The notes: generated from the sequence alone by a model not told the origin. Positions 1 to 10,836 are shown, counted from the first letter of the stretch. The stretch: 64,000 nucleotides of DNA from CAZZBK01 sp964652155 (GCA_964652155.1 CAZZBK010000015.1:1-64000), one strand, 5' to 3'. Numbers and translations are program-made.

Positions 1-3000
1 CGCCATGAACACGTCGACGTTGGTGTGGTCCTTGATCAGATTGGACTTGTGGACCGTGGCGTAGATATCGAAGCCGCCGACGTTCGCGACCTTGATCCCG
101 CCCTTGAGCGAGCCGGTATCCTCGATCTGGCCCAACCGCTCGAACAGCGCGACGCCAAAATCCGGCCGCTTGTCGAACTTCTCCTTGCCGACGGTGCCAG
201 CGAACTTATCGCCGCGGGTGTCAATGCGCTGCTCGATGTCCTTCTTGGTGTCAGCGACGCGCTGTGTGTAGTGCTCGATCTGCGCTTTCGCCTTCTGGCG
301 ATTCTGCCGGGTGTTGTAGACGTCGCTGTCGAACGCGGTCTTGCGGCGGTTCGCTCGCTCAAGCTCCTGCTTCAATTCGGTGAAGCGGATCAGGCGCGGG
401 TCGCTGGTCGTTAGCGCCTTGGCCTGCTCGTACTGGCTGGCTTCGCCAAGGTCTTCCATATCGCGCAGCGAGGGATCGCCCTCGAAGAAGCCCTGAATGA
501 ACCGGGCCTTCTTCTCCATCATGCCCCACATGGTGGAATCGTAAGTGCCCTTGGTCGAATAGTCGTGAACCTGCACCTCCGGGTTCATGTTGCCTTGGCG
601 GATGATGCGGCCGACGCGCTGCTCATCATCGGCCGGATACCACAGCGGATCCATGTTGTGTGTGGCCAGCAGGCGGCGCTGCACGTTGGTTCCGACACCC
701 ATCTTGGCAACCGATCCGATCAGGATGCGGACCTTGCCCTCGTTCATGTCGTTGAACAGGCGCTGCTTCGCGGTCGCCGACTTGTAGTCGTAGATGTAGG
801 CGATTTCGTTCTTCGGCACGCCACGGCGCACCAGCTCGGCGCGGATGTAATCCGGCACCGAGAAGCCGCGCGCACCGGACAGGCCGAGATTGACGAACAC
901 GAGCTGCGTCGCCGGCCCGCTCATCGCAGGCTTGGCCTCGTACTTGTTGTCCTTCCCGATCTTGTGGAACGGTTGGCGCTTGCTGGCCTTCCAGATCTCG
1001 AACACGTTGTCGACCATCAGGTCGAGCTTCGACGGGGTGCTCTCCCTGTCGCCACCGGCAAGCCGCATGTCGATCGAGGCGTGCCGGCCGTCGTTGATGA
1101 CGGACAGCATGATGTCGTCGCCCTTTGCGGGCGGGCCCTTGCGCGCGGCGATGGCCTTCATCCGCTCGCCCAGGCTGGCGACGAAACGGGCCTGCTCGCG
1201 CGACTTCTCGGCAAGGTGGAACTGGCGCTTGCCGCCCTTCAATTGCGGGCGCGGGACATACTGCTCAAGCTGCTTGCCGGTCACGACATCCATGACCTGA
1301 CGCACCATCGCGGAGAGCTCTGCCACGTTCACGAACTTGGCGAAGCGCGAGACCGCCTTGTATTCGCCCGCAGCATTCTGCTCCAGCTCGGACACGCTCT
1401 CGCCGAATGCTCCCGCCCAGGCGTCGAACTTCTCGAGTCCGCGCTCGGCGAGGATATCCGGCTGCATGTAGCGGCTGAGAGACCACAGCTCGGCCATGGT
1501 ATTGGTGATCGGCGTGCCCGAGCCCAGCACCAGACCGCGGCCGGGCCGGATCGAATTGAGATACTGCGACTTGATGTAGAGGTCCCACGCCATCTGCGAG
1601 CCCTCGGGGCTGATGCCCTTCAGGTTCGACATGGCGGTGGTGAAGTCGAGTTTGCGGAACAGGTGGGCTTCGTCGATCGTCAGGTGATCGACGCCCATTT
1701 CCTCGAACGTGAACGTCGCGTCCTTGCGGCCCTTGCGGCTGACAAGGCGCTGTTCCAGCCGCTCGATCTGCTTTTCGACGCGCGAGCGGGTGATGCGGTT
1801 GTCGCCGCCATCTTTCTTGAGGTCGGCCAGCACCTGACGATAGGAGTTGATCTCCCGCTCGATGATGCCGTTCTCGAACTCGGCCGAAACCGGGATCATG
1901 CCGAACGAGGAATGCGTGATGATGATGGCGTCGAGGTCGTCGATTGCGACATTCGCCACGAACTGCTTGCGCTTGTCGGTGTGGAACCGCTTATCGTCGG
2001 CGATGGCAAGGCGCGCGGTCGGGTACTGCTCGTACCACTCCTTCGTGAACTGCGCGAGCATGTGGTTCGGCACCGCCACCATCGGCTTGCGGACCAGCCC
2101 GAGGCGGCGCATTTCCATGATCGCGCCGATGTATTCCGACGTCTTGCCGGCGCCGACGGCGTGCGCAACGTAGGTGTTGCCCGACTGGATGATGCGGGCG
2201 ATCGCACGCTTCTGGTGCGGCCGCCATGACCAATGCGCGGCGATGCCGGGCGTCGTCAGGTAGCTGCCGTCATATTCCCGCACGACGAGGTTGTTGTAGG
2301 TCTCATTATAGTAGGCGGCCAGCGCGTCGGCGCGATCCTGATCGGCCCAGATCCACTCAGAGAATTTCGAGCGCATCTGCATCAGCTTGTCGTTCGCGGC
2401 TTCCGTCTTCGCGACGTTTAGCACGGACGATTTTTTGCCGTCGAGGTGAACCTCGTCATAGATCTTGACGGTCTGACGGTTCAGCGCGGATTGTAGCAGT
2501 GCCGGTGCGCGCTTGTCCTCGGTGCCCCAGGTCGAGCGGGCGGCCACCGAATCCGTGTCACCGGATACGGTCCACGATGCCAGCTTCGGCTGGTAGCGGA
2601 CGCGGATCGTCTCCAGGCCCATCTCGTCGCGCGCGAACTTCTCGATCTCGGCCTGCGGAATCCACGGCATGCCGAGCGAAGCATGGATCTGCGACGGCGC
2701 CAGCGGCATCGGCTGGCTGGCTTCCAGCGCGGCGACGTTGCGGCGGAACTCGGGATTGCGGTCAGCCGCCTTCTGCGCCAACTCGAGTTTCTTGCGGACG
2801 TTGCCGGAAAGGTACTCGTCGCGGGTCTGGAATGCGTCCTTGGTGCCGGGCACCTTGAACACCTGTTCGCCCAGGGCCTCGACCACCTCGGCCTCGGTCT
2901 TCTTCGTCAGTTCGGCGATCGCCGGAACGTTGACGCGGCCGTACTGGCTCAGGCTGTAGAGCAGGCCATCGTTGACCGACGAAATCTGCGGAACCACCTC

Positions 3001-6000
3001 GCGGCTGATGACGTTCTTGAAGAACACATCGGACTTGTGGCCGATGCCGGTTCCCTCGTCGTACTTCTCGATCGCGCGGAGCCGGTAGCTCTCCGGGTCG
3101 TCCATGAACGGATCGACGTTCGGACGCTTGTCGATGATGACGTCGGGCACTTCGTCGAGGTCGAAGTCGCCCTCATCGAACGGCAGTCCGGCCTTGGCTG
3201 CTTCCTCGCGCGCCTTCTGGCGCTCGCGGGCGATCACCGAGGTCGACATTTTGGCAGCGATCATGTCGCTGGCGTCGAACGTGCCTTCCCGGAAGGTCTC
3301 GCCAGCATAGCGCGCGGCTTCGCGGGCTTCGTCGCGCGCCGCCTCCATCTGGATCACGTTCGGGCGGCGGGTCTGGATCACCGACTTGTTAATCGGACCA
3401 TGCTTTGCCACGAAGTCGTCATAGGCCTTGTTGAGCACGGCGCGCGCGCGGGTGGCGTTGCCGGCGTCGCCCTTGAGATCATAGGCATAGACCTGACGCA
3501 GCGCGTCGCGCACCGGGATCAGGCCCTTGATGCGCTCCATGTCGGCGGCGGTGCGGCCGTTCTCGACGCCCTTGCCGCGCTGGCCAACCTTCTGGCCTAC
3601 GCCATTGGTCACCTGATGCAGCGAGCCGTCGGGCCCGACGTAATAGGTGCCTTCCTTCTTCTCGGTGGTGTCGAAGTCGTGCTGATGCTGCTCGGTGTTG
3701 ACGTCGTTCCACGGCCGCATGATGTCGGCGGGCAGGTTCTTGATCGCGGCAGCGAGGTCCGTCTTGATGTCCGAACCGGGCACCGACTTGACGGAATAGC
3801 GGCCGGGGTAGAGCCGGTCGTTGGCGTCCTGGCGCCCGAGCACCATCTGCGGGTTGGCGAGGAAGTAGCTGTTCACGTTGACCGTGATGTCGCCTTCCTT
3901 GCCCGGCAGCGCCACGGGCGCGGTCTCGGTCCACGAGCGGTCGCCAGCCACGTCGCCCGGCAGTCGCTTGCGCAAGAAGATGATGTCGGTGGTGACCATC
4001 GTTCCGGCGTTCTTGGCGAAGGCGTCGCCCGGCAGGCGGATCGCACCAGCCAGATCGGCACGGTCGGCGATGTAGTTCCGCGCGTCCGGATCGAGCTTGT
4101 TCATGGTTCCGGCGCTGGTGACGAACGCCAGCAGGCCACCGGGCCGCACCGCATCCAGCGACTTCGCGAAGAAGTAATCATGCAGCAGGAAGCCCTGCTT
4201 ATACTTCGGGTCGCTCTTGATCGCGACGTCCGCGAACGGCGGGTTGCCGATCACGAGGTCGTAGCTGTTCTCGGGGAGGCGAGTCTTTGTGAAATCGTCC
4301 TGGCGCACGCCATACTTCGGGTACAGCAGCTTGGCGATGCGCGCGGTGACGTGATCGAGTTCAACGCCCTGGTAGTGGCTGTTGGCCGCGATGTCGGCAG
4401 GCATCATGCCGGCGAAGTTGCCAACACCCATGCCGGGCTCGAACACCTGCCCGCCCGTGAAGCCCATCTTGGCCACGGCATCCCACATCGAGCGCACAAC
4501 GTCCTCGGCGGTGTAGTGCGCGTACTGGATCGAACGCCGTGCGGTCGCGTATTCCTCGTCGTTGAGCGCGGCTTTCAGCCGCTCATGCAGCGTGAAGAAC
4601 GTGTTGTCGGAGTGCTCGCCCTGCGCATCGGGGAAGATGTTCTTGATGCCGCCCCAGCCGACATACTGTGCCAGCGTTGCCTGCTCGGCAGCGGTAGCCG
4701 GTCGGCCTTCCGCCACGATCTGATTGGCAAGCTCGATGGCGTTGACGTTGGCAATCGCCTTGGTCTTCTGGCCGCGTCCTTCGTCGAGCGCACCGGGCTC
4801 GATGACGAAGTTCTCGCCCTCTACGTTTGCGGCAGGTTTTGCAGCGCGCTTCTTTCGTCCATCTGGCGCGTCGTCTGCTCGTGCTTCGGAAAGTCGAGCA
4901 TCACCGCCATCATCTGCTCGATCGCCTCGCTGGCTTCCGGTTCCTTCGGATACCCGCCCTGCTCCTTCGGCGCGTTCGCCGTCAGCTCGTGGAACAACCG
5001 GCTCGCCTCCGCTGCCTTCTCGTCCACGTAGGCTTGCAGCGTCCCCTCCCGGCTTAGCCGGTTGAACATCTTCGGCGCCTGCTGACGCATCGCCTGCATG
5101 TAGCTCGCCTTGAACTCCACGGTCGCCTCCTATGTCACCCCGTGCTTCGCCTTGCTCATCGAGAATCCCTCCTGCCTGCCGCGAGCTTACGCCCCCGGAA
5201 CCTTTGGCGGAAGCCCTGTCTTGAGCGGCGTTGCTGGCTTGATCCCCAGCGGCTCGACCCCTGCCGGCGGCTGCGCCAGTTCCGGTTGATTCAGCTTCGG
5301 AATTTTGGTTAAGATCTTGGCGGCGGCGCGAAAACTCGCCAGCTTCCGGTTCACTCCCGCGCCCTTCAAGGCTTTCCGGCTCAAGATCGCTCCCGCGTTG
5401 ATGTGCCCCTGCGGACGCGGCCTCCAGGCTGGCCCTGACTTCTTGCCCATATGCTTCAACGGCCTCCTGTTCGGTGATGAAACCCTGCTCGACGGCGTTA
5501 ACCACGACGGCCTGACCGAACGCGGTCGCCGGGTCCATGCCGGGGTTGTCGCCCATGATCTCGGCGGCGCGGGCGATGTCGACGGGCGCCACACGGTCGG
5601 CGTCGGGGCCGAGCGCAAGCTCGACCTGATTCATGCTATCGCCGAACAGGCCGTCGTCGGCCTGGCGCTGCGGCACCTTCGGCTTGAGGCCCTGATCGGC
5701 ACGGCGCTGGGCCTGCTCGCCCTGGTCGATACGCTCCGTCCCCGGAATTATGGCCTGTTCGCCAGCTTCCGTTTGCTCGCTTTGCGCGACAACAGCCGCA
5801 TCAGGTTTGCCATCCGCGATTGCTTCTTCGCCTTGACCGGATCGCTGCTCTTGACTGCCCGCTGGTGCAACAGACCCGCCATCCGCTGGTGCTGTTCGGC
5901 TTTGAAGTGCATCGGTCGCTCCTTCGCCATAGGTGGCGGTGATGTCGTTCTCGGTGATCTCGTAATCAGCGTCCTCGTTGACGGCGCGCACCGCGGCCAT

Positions 6001-9000
6001 CTCGACGGCGCTATCGATGTCGAGCAATTCATCAGCCATGATCGCGGCGGCCTGCTCGGCAAGGCCCTCCGGCAACTCGGTGTACTCTGCCTGGATCGCT
6101 TCAACATTCTCCGCGATCTGCTTGTCGCGCGCGGCCGCGCTCGATTCCGCCAGCGACGTGCGCTGACGCTTCGACGTCTTGCCTTCTTCGCCCTCTGCAC
6201 GATGCGCACCGCCGCGCATTTCGGTATCGAGCGCGTCGAGGAAATCGCGGACGGTGGATGTCTTGTTGTTCTCGCCGCGGAAGTAGCCGGCCTCTTCGGC
6301 CGCCTCGCGCATGTTGTCGAGAGAATCGCCGGTCGCCTTGGTAACACCAAAGAAACCCTTGCGGCCGGGGATCTGAACGCGGTGATCGCCGCCCAGGCCG
6401 ATCGCATTCAGTTCCGGGTCGGGGCGCAGGCCGCCGCGGCTTGCCACAAATTGAAGCAGGGAAAGCGGCTCATCCACCGCTTTTTTCGGCGGTGTCGAGG
6501 AACCGCCACGATCTACTGATGTTGTGGATGCGGGCCTGACGCCACCATCGCCCCCAAGGCTGGCGTCCGGGGAACCCTTCGCAGAGGTGGGAGATGCAAC
6601 CACCGAAGCTGTAGCATCGGAACCGGCTTCTACGGTCTTATCCGGACCCGCGGAAGCCGGTTTCAGCGCCTTGGTGGCGTCCCCCTCCGACAGCCAAGCC
6701 TTCAAATCAGGCACAGACATAGCAGTGATCGCCCCGATTGTATCGGGGCCTTTGGTCGATGTGCCGACGTATGCGGCAAATGCGTCACGCTCGGTCAGGA
6801 ACCCGGCCATGACTTTCGTCTGCCGGAACTTCTTCGTATCGCGGTCGATCTCGTCGATGACGAAGACGTTCGGGCTTTCCGGGTGCTCGCCCATGTAAAC
6901 GTCGACGTGCATCCCGTCGGCGCCCTTGGTGCCAAGGAAGTAGCCGTAGGCCGCGCCCGCGTGCGTGACCTCGACGGCCTCGCTCGTTTCCGGGTTGACC
7001 ATCTTGCGCACGCCGCCCTTGGCGACTTCGAGCGAGATCGGCAGACCGTTCCACTTCGCATGCCCGAGCTGGCGGTTGTTCGCTTCGCCCTGGGCGGGCG
7101 TGTAATCGGTGGCGCCGGCCGCTGCCGCGCGCTCCACGTCGCGTGCCGACTTGATGTCGATCGGCTCGTCACGCGTGCCCTTGCCGTTGCGGCCGTCGAG
7201 CGTCTGTTCCGGCGTCTCGATCGACACCGTGTTGCCGGGGCTCTTGCCCTTCTCCATCTCCGCGCGCTGCTGTTCGGCGGTATCGGGCTTGCCGACGGCG
7301 GCGCGTAGCTCCGTGCCGTCCGCGTCGCGCTCGACGATGGTGACTTCCGGACCCGGGCGGCCGGCGACGTCCTCCTTGGTGAAGGAGCCCAGGCCGAGCA
7401 GTTCGTTCTCTCGGCCGGCGGCCGAGGCATTCTGAACAGCGTGCGATGTGGTCTTCTTCGGATTGTAGTGGAACACGCCACGAGGGGTTATCGCGCGCTG
7501 CATGCCGGGCGGCAGCGGCAGTTCCCTCGTGCCGTTTGGGAACATCTGCGCGACGCGCTCGCCCTTGATGAGCTGGTTCTGCTGTGCCTTGAGGGTGGCA
7601 CGGGATTCCGGGACGTTTTGGCCAGTGTCGGCAGGCCTTACGTCATTCGGCGACGTAACGACGCTTTCCGGCTGGGGAGCACCGGAGGCCGCCGCCGCGT
7701 CAGGTGCTTTGGCTTGCTCGACGGGATCGGTTTCGGTTTGTGTGCTTTCCGCGCCATTTGGCTTGCTCCGTTTCGGGTGCTTCGACATGGCCTTGCCGGG
7801 CTTAATGCCTTCGGCGATGGCGTCAGAAAACTCCCGCTTGCGCTGGCTTCCTGACATAGCAGAAATATCTTCGTCGGAATAGCCGTACTCGCGGAGCACG
7901 GCATAATGCAGGTGGGAGGCTTCTTCCTTGGGCTTTAGGCCCTCCTGCTCCGGTTCGGATGCGCCGGGCATCCGCTGCGCATCCGGCGCGGTTTCCGGCG
8001 CGGATAGCGCCGGGACGTCGCCGGTTGGCGCGTCCTTCTGGCGGATGAAGTCGTCGATCTCCGAACGGGTTTGCGCGCCGCGCGCGCGACCCTCCTCTCG
8101 ACCTCGAACCTCCTCGGCTTGCCGCAGGAAGTCGTCGACGGATGTCTCGGCGCCGGGCTGCGCACCGCCGGGCGGCGGGGCTGAACCGGGGGATTCCCCA
8201 CCCCGGCCGCGTGTCGCAGCACCGCTGATGCCGCCACCGGCGCCGCCAAGGATGGCGGCAATCGCCATCGAGCGCGGCACGTCCTCGAACAAGTCCTGAT
8301 CGGGCTTGTAAATCCCCTGGGCGATGGCGTTCTGCATCAACTGTTGCAGACCTTCCTGGCCGCCCTCCATGATCGCGCCCTTGACGGCCGCGAGACCCAC
8401 ACGCTTGAGGAAACCGAGCGCCTTGCCGGTTCCGCCTAGCATCGGGATCAGTGCGTCCACGAGGTCGGTAGCGCCAGCGACGCCGCCGAGCATGGTCGCG
8501 CGCCGAATCTGATCGTTGCTCGCGCCGTCCTTCACCGCCCGGTCGGCGGCTTCGCCCATGCCTGCGGTCGTAAACAGGGTTCCGGCCAGCGTCGGCCCGA
8601 TGCCGGGGATCATGCTGGTGGCGATGCCAGCCGCCATGGATCCGGCGCCGGCGCCGATGTCGCGCGTCCACGACTTTCCCGGCTCGAAACCGGGCGCTGG
8701 AGCCAGCGTCTCCTTGCCGAACTCCTCGATGGCCTCACCCGCTTTATAGAGCGGCTTGTCCTTCACGGGCTCGGTGGCCGACTTGTTGTTGGCCTCGAAC
8801 TTTGGCCGCAGCGTCTCGATTTCCTTGGCCGCGTCGCCGCCCTGGCTGATCCGGCGCAGCGCGGCGTTGTAATCCACCTGCAAGCCGCGATCGCTGATCT
8901 CGCGCAGCACCCGGCCCATCAGCTTCGCGCGCTGACTGGCCGTCATGTCCTTGGCCCGGCCGAGCTCGTCGAGCATTTCGGTCGGGGCCAGCGTCGGGAT

Positions 9001-9432
9001 GCCGATGGCGGCGGTGCCCTTGAGCGCCGCAGCGCCCATATTCTTGCCGCCTTCGAGCACGCCCTTGCCGAACTCGATGGGATACTGGCTCAGGCCGGGT
9101 GCGGCCGCTGGCGGCGGCTCGGGGCCGATCAGTGGTGCGGGTTCGGCCTGGGCCGAGAAATCAAGGTTGGCGTTGGGAGATGCGGCGGGCTCGATGCTCT
9201 GCGCGGAGAAGTCGGCCGCTGGCGCGGCGGGCTTCGCTGGCGTGGTCAGGTCAACATCGACCGGCTCGTAGTCAGTCTCGCCGAGCTTGCGCGCGAGCCG
9301 CGTGTTGAGCATGCGCGGATCAAGCGACGTCGCCGGGAGCGGGCCCGGCGAGGTCTGACGGATCAAGGATTCGGTGGCGGTGCGAGGGTCGAAGTCGTCC
9401 CCGTTGCCGATCAGCGCGTCTTCAAAAGCCAT
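1..9432 (-). CDS. Giant polyvalent (DarB-like) protein, N-terminal 3144 residues
   Basis: One uninterrupted reading frame of 3144 codons runs from the ATG at 9432 off the left window edge, so the 3' end is missing. Visible domains in order: an Ala/Gly/Pro-rich N-terminal third; an inorganic-pyrophosphatase-like polyvalent domain at about residues 783-885 (GYFLGTKGADGMHVDVYMGE); a FASRGGLRPDPEL motif at about 975; an N6-adenine methyltransferase with a SAM loop near 1664 (VFEPGMGVGNF) and NPPF at 1730-1733; and an SNF2-type helicase with Walker A AVGAGKT near 2425, DEAH at 2587-2590, GTPITN near 2640 and GRIIRQGN near 2940. Such proteins are thought to be injected with phage DNA and to protect it from restriction. 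The start abuts the stop of the 9433 gene. The frame was translated by eye, and the motif positions were checked for phase. Confidence 0.9.
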   Translation of the reverse strand, partial: MAFEDALIGNGDDFDPRTATESLIRQTSPGPLPATSLDPRMLNTRLARKLGETDYEPVDVDLTTPAKPAAPAADFSAQSIEPAASPNANLDFSAQAEPAPLIGPEPPPAAAPGLSQYPIEFGKGVLEGGKNMGAAALKGTAAIGIPTLAPTEMLDELGRAKDMTASQRAKLMGRVLREISDRGLQVDYNAALRRISQGGDAAKEIETLRPKFEANNKSATEPVKDKPLYKAGEAIEEFGKETLAPAPGFEPGKSWTRDIGAGAGSMAAGIATSMIPGIGPTLAGTLFTTAGMGEAADRAVKDGASNDQIRRATMLGGVAGATDLVDALIPMLGGTGKALGFLKRVGLAAVKGAIMEGGQEGLQQLMQNAIAQGIYKPDQDLFEDVPRSMAIAAILGGAGGGISGAATRGRGGESPGSAPPPGGAQPGAETSVDDFLRQAEEVRGREEGRARGAQTRSEIDDFIRQKDAPTGDVPALSAPETAPDAQRMPGASEPEQEGLKPKEEASHLHYAVLREYGYSDEDISAMSGSQRKREFSDAIAEGIKPGKAMSKHPKRSKPNGAESTQTETDPVEQAKAPDAAAASGAPQPESVVTSPNDVRPADTGQNVPESRATLKAQQNQLIKGERVAQMFPNGTRELPLPPGMQRAITPRGVFHYNPKKTTSHAVQNASAAGRENELLGLGSFTKEDVAGRPGPEVTIVERDADGTELRAAVGKPDTAEQQRAEMEKGKSPGNTVSIETPEQTLDGRNGKGTRDEPIDIKSARDVERAAAAGATDYTPAQGEANNRQLGHAKWNGLPISLEVAKGGVRKMVNPETSEAVEVTHAGAAYGYFLGTKGADGMHVDVYMGEHPESPNVFVIDEIDRDTKKFRQTKVMAGFLTERDAFAAYVGTSTKGPDTIGAITAMSVPDLKAWLSEGDATKALKPASAGPDKTVEAGSDATASVVASPTSAKGSPDASLGGDGGVRPASTTSVDRGGSSTPPKKAVDEPLSLLQFVASRGGLRPDPELNAIGLGGDHRVQIPGRKGFFGVTKATGDSLDNMREAAEEAGYFRGENNKTSTVRDFLDALDTEMRGGAHRAEGEEGKTSKRQRTSLAESSAAARDKQIAENVEAIQAEYTELPEGLAEQAAAIMADELLDIDSAVEMAAVRAVNEDADYEITENDITATYGEGATDALQSRTAPADGGSVAPAGSQEQRSGQGEEAIADGKPDAAVVAQSEQTEAGEQAIIPGTERIDQGEQAQRRADQGLKPKVPQRQADDGLFGDSMNQVELALGPDADRVAPVDIARAAEIMGDNPGMDPATAFGQAVVVNAVEQGFITEQEAVEAYGQEVRASLEAASAGAHQRGSDLEPESLEGRGSEPEAGEFSRRRQDLNQNSEAESTGTGAAAGRGRAAGDQASNAAQDRASAKGSGGVSSRQAGGILDEQGEARGDIGGDRGVQGELHAGDASAGAEDVQPAKPGGDAASLRGREGSGGEPVVPRADGERAEGAGRVSEGTGSQRGDRADDGGDARLSEARADDAPDGRKKRAAKPAANVEGENFVIEPGALDEGRGQKTKAIANVNAIELANQIVAEGRPATAAEQATLAQYVGWGGIKNIFPDAQGEHSDNTFFTLHERLKAALNDEEYATARRSIQYAHYTAEDVVRSMWDAVAKMGFTGGQVFEPGMGVGNFAGMMPADIAANSHYQGVELDHVTARIAKLLYPKYGVRQDDFTKTRLPENSYDLVIGNPPFADVAIKSDPKYKQGFLLHDYFFAKSLDAVRPGGLLAFVTSAGTMNKLDPDARNYIADRADLAGAIRLPGDAFAKNAGTMVTTDIIFLRKRLPGDVAGDRSWTETAPVALPGKEGDITVNVNSYFLANPQMVLGRQDANDRLYPGRYSVKSVPGSDIKTDLAAAIKNLPADIMRPWNDVNTEQHQHDFDTTEKKEGTYYVGPDGSLHQVTNGVGQKVGQRGKGVENGRTAADMERIKGLIPVRDALRQVYAYDLKGDAGNATRARAVLNKAYDDFVAKHGPINKSVIQTRRPNVIQMEAARDEAREAARYAGETFREGTFDASDMIAAKMSTSVIARERQKAREEAAKAGLPFDEGDFDLDEVPDVIIDKRPNVDPFMDDPESYRLRAIEKYDEGTGIGHKSDVFFKNVISREVVPQISSVNDGLLYSLSQYGRVNVPAIAELTKKTEAEVVEALGEQVFKVPGTKDAFQTRDEYLSGNVRKKLELAQKAADRNPEFRRNVAALEASQPMPLAPSQIHASLGMPWIPQAEIEKFARDEMGLETIRVRYQPKLASWTVSGDTDSVAARSTWGTEDKRAPALLQSALNRQTVKIYDEVHLDGKKSSVLNVAKTEAANDKLMQMRSKFSEWIWADQDRADALAAYYNETYNNLVVREYDGSYLTTPGIAAHWSWRPHQKRAIARIIQSGNTYVAHAVGAGKTSEYIGAIMEMRRLGLVRKPMVAVPNHMLAQFTKEWYEQYPTARLAIADDKRFHTDKRKQFVANVAIDDLDAIIITHSSFGMIPVSAEFENGIIEREINSYRQVLADLKKDGGDNRITRSRVEKQIERLEQRLVSRKGRKDATFTFEEMGVDHLTIDEAHLFRKLDFTTAMSNLKGISPEGSQMAWDLYIKSQYLNSIRPGRGLVLGSGTPITNTMAELWSLSRYMQPDILAERGLEKFDAWAGAFGESVSELEQNAAGEYKAVSRFAKFVNVAELSAMVRQVMDVVTGKQLEQYVPRPQLKGGKRQFHLAEKSREQARFVASLGERMKAIAARKGPPAKGDDIMLSVINDGRHASIDMRLAGGDRESTPSKLDLMVDNVFEIWKASKRQPFHKIGKDNKYEAKPAMSGPATQLVFVNLGLSGARGFSVPDYIRAELVRRGVPKNEIAYIYDYKSATAKQRLFNDMNEGKVRILIGSVAKMGVGTNVQRRLLATHNMDPLWYPADDEQRVGRIIRQGNMNPEVQVHDYSTKGTYDSTMWGMMEKKARFIQGFFEGDPSLRDMEDLGEASQYEQAKALTTSDPRLIRFTELKQELERANRRKTAFDSDVYNTRQNRQKAKAQIEHYTQRVADTKKDIEQRIDTRGDKFAGTVGKEKFDKRPDFGVALFERLGQIEDTGSLKGGIKVANVGGFDIYATVHKSNLIKDHTNVDVFMA

Positions 9433-10836
9433 TTATGCTGCTTCGCTTTCGCTCTCGTAGGAGGGAGCGATGCCGGGCGGCATCGGCGGCATCATCGGCG
9501 TCATGGCTGACACCTGCTGCGGAGCGGCAGCGGTCGGCTGCTGGCTGCGCTTGATGAGCAGACGACCGTCCTTCGGATTGATGAAGTAGGCGCCGTCCGG
9601 CAGCTCGTCGAACGCCTTCTGCGCCGCGGCCGGGTCTTTCGGGAAGTCCTTGACCGGGTTCTTGTCGGAGAAGCCGGGCTTTTCGCCGATGCCCTTGACC
9701 TTCGCCGGATCGACGCCGAGCGTGGACAGGTGGCCGTCGCGCACCGTGCCGATCATCTTCTCGTGCTCGGTCATTGCGGCCTTGGCTTCCTTGGAATCGA
9801 CGCCGAACTGCTTCTGCACTTCGCGGACCTTGCTGGCACTGGCCTTGATGCCGGCGTCCTGATTGGTGGCACCGATCGCGCGCAGATAGAGCTGCTCTGG
9901 CGTGTTCATGACACTGCCCTTGCCGCTGGCGGCCTTCTCCTTCGCCGCTTCCAGCCGGGCCTTGGTGCTCTCGATCTGGTAACGCAGATAGTTCTTGTTG
10001 TACTCGGCGGTGTTGCCCTCGCGCTTCGCCGCGATCGCGCGCGCCAGATACTTGTCCTGCTGCTCAGTGGTCTTGTCGTCGGCCTTCTTGCCGCCTTCCA
10101 GGGTAGCGCCAGCGGACGAGGTGATCGCCTGCATCGGCGACTTGCCCGCGCTATCGCCGACCGACTTGAGACCAGCGGCGAGCCCGCCACGGATCTGCGA
10201 TTCCCGGTTGGCGTCGAGGCCGAGCGCGCGGCCGAGCGCGGTCTGCGCCTGCGGGCCGCCACCACCAGCGCCAACGATCTTGACCGGCCCGCCGCCACCA
10301 GCGGCCTTGTAGCTGTCATAGATCGAATTCCCCTCGGCCGGGGTCATCGCCGCGGGTACAGGCTCGGTCGAGCGCCGGTTGAGGCCGGGGCGCATCATCA
10401 GCCCTGGCGGCTGGCCGGGCGGCGGCGTAGCTGCATCCATCGGCGGCCGCGCCATCGGAGGGGGCGGCGGCGCAAAGCCGGGACCGTTCGGGATCAAGCC
10501 GCCAGCCGTCATCGGGTCGGTGCCCATCGGCAAGCCGGGCTTGCCGAGACCGGGCGGCAGGCTCATGCCGTCGGCCATCGGGTCGGGCTGCATGGACGCG
10601 CCAGCGGGCGGCGCCGGCATGCCGTCGGCCTCGGGCGGCCGGATCGGCATCTGGCCCATATTGAAGTTCGGCGCGTTGGTGTCCTCGCCGGTCATCTGCA
10701 CAGGCGGCATCGGCCGTTGCGGCGGCGCGATGTCGCCCGGCCCCTGCGGTCCGATCCCGCCATCGAACATGCCGGGCGGCATGCTGCCACCGCTCAGATC
10801 GCCGATTCCCTCGGTTAGCCAGCTCAAGAGCCCCAT
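9433..10836 (-). CDS. Pro/Gly-rich probable internal virion (ejection) protein
   Basis: This 467-residue protein opens with MGLLSWLTEGIGDLSGG. A Pro/Met/Gly-rich low-complexity half (residues 20-150) is followed by an Ala/Lys/Glu-rich helical stretch (about 190-400). Its C-terminus carries the fold-like motif LPDGAYFINPKDGRLLIKR, which I associate with phage virion proteins that have a terminal small beta element. It lies directly upstream of the polyvalent gene (stop and start abut at 9433/9432) and 9 bases after the 10846 gene. In podoviruses this position is taken by ejection proteins that leave the head with the DNA. The role is inferred from composition and position; no enzymatic motif is visible. 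Confidence 0.7.
   Translation of the reverse strand: MGLLSWLTEGIGDLSGGSMPPGMFDGGIGPQGPGDIAPPQRPMPPVQMTGEDTNAPNFNMGQMPIRPPEADGMPAPPAGASMQPDPMADGMSLPPGLGKPGLPMGTDPMTAGGLIPNGPGFAPPPPPMARPPMDAATPPPGQPPGLMMRPGLNRRSTEPVPAAMTPAEGNSIYDSYKAAGGGGPVKIVGAGGGGPQAQTALGRALGLDANRESQIRGGLAAGLKSVGDSAGKSPMQAITSSAGATLEGGKKADDKTTEQQDKYLARAIAAKREGNTAEYNKNYLRYQIESTKARLEAAKEKAASGKGSVMNTPEQLYLRAIGATNQDAGIKASASKVREVQKQFGVDSKEAKAAMTEHEKMIGTVRDGHLSTLGVDPAKVKGIGEKPGFSDKNPVKDFPKDPAAAQKAFDELPDGAYFINPKDGRLLIKRSQQPTAAAPQQVSAMTPMMPPMPPGIAPSYESESEAA

Noticed and set aside
565..6519. Long plus-strand open frames at 565-2229, 2683-5031 and 5305-6519
   Set aside because: They are antisense to the 3144-codon polyvalent frame, which carries clear enzyme motifs. 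GC-rich codons leave the opposite strand open. Their products are low-complexity Arg/Val/Leu/Asp-rich.
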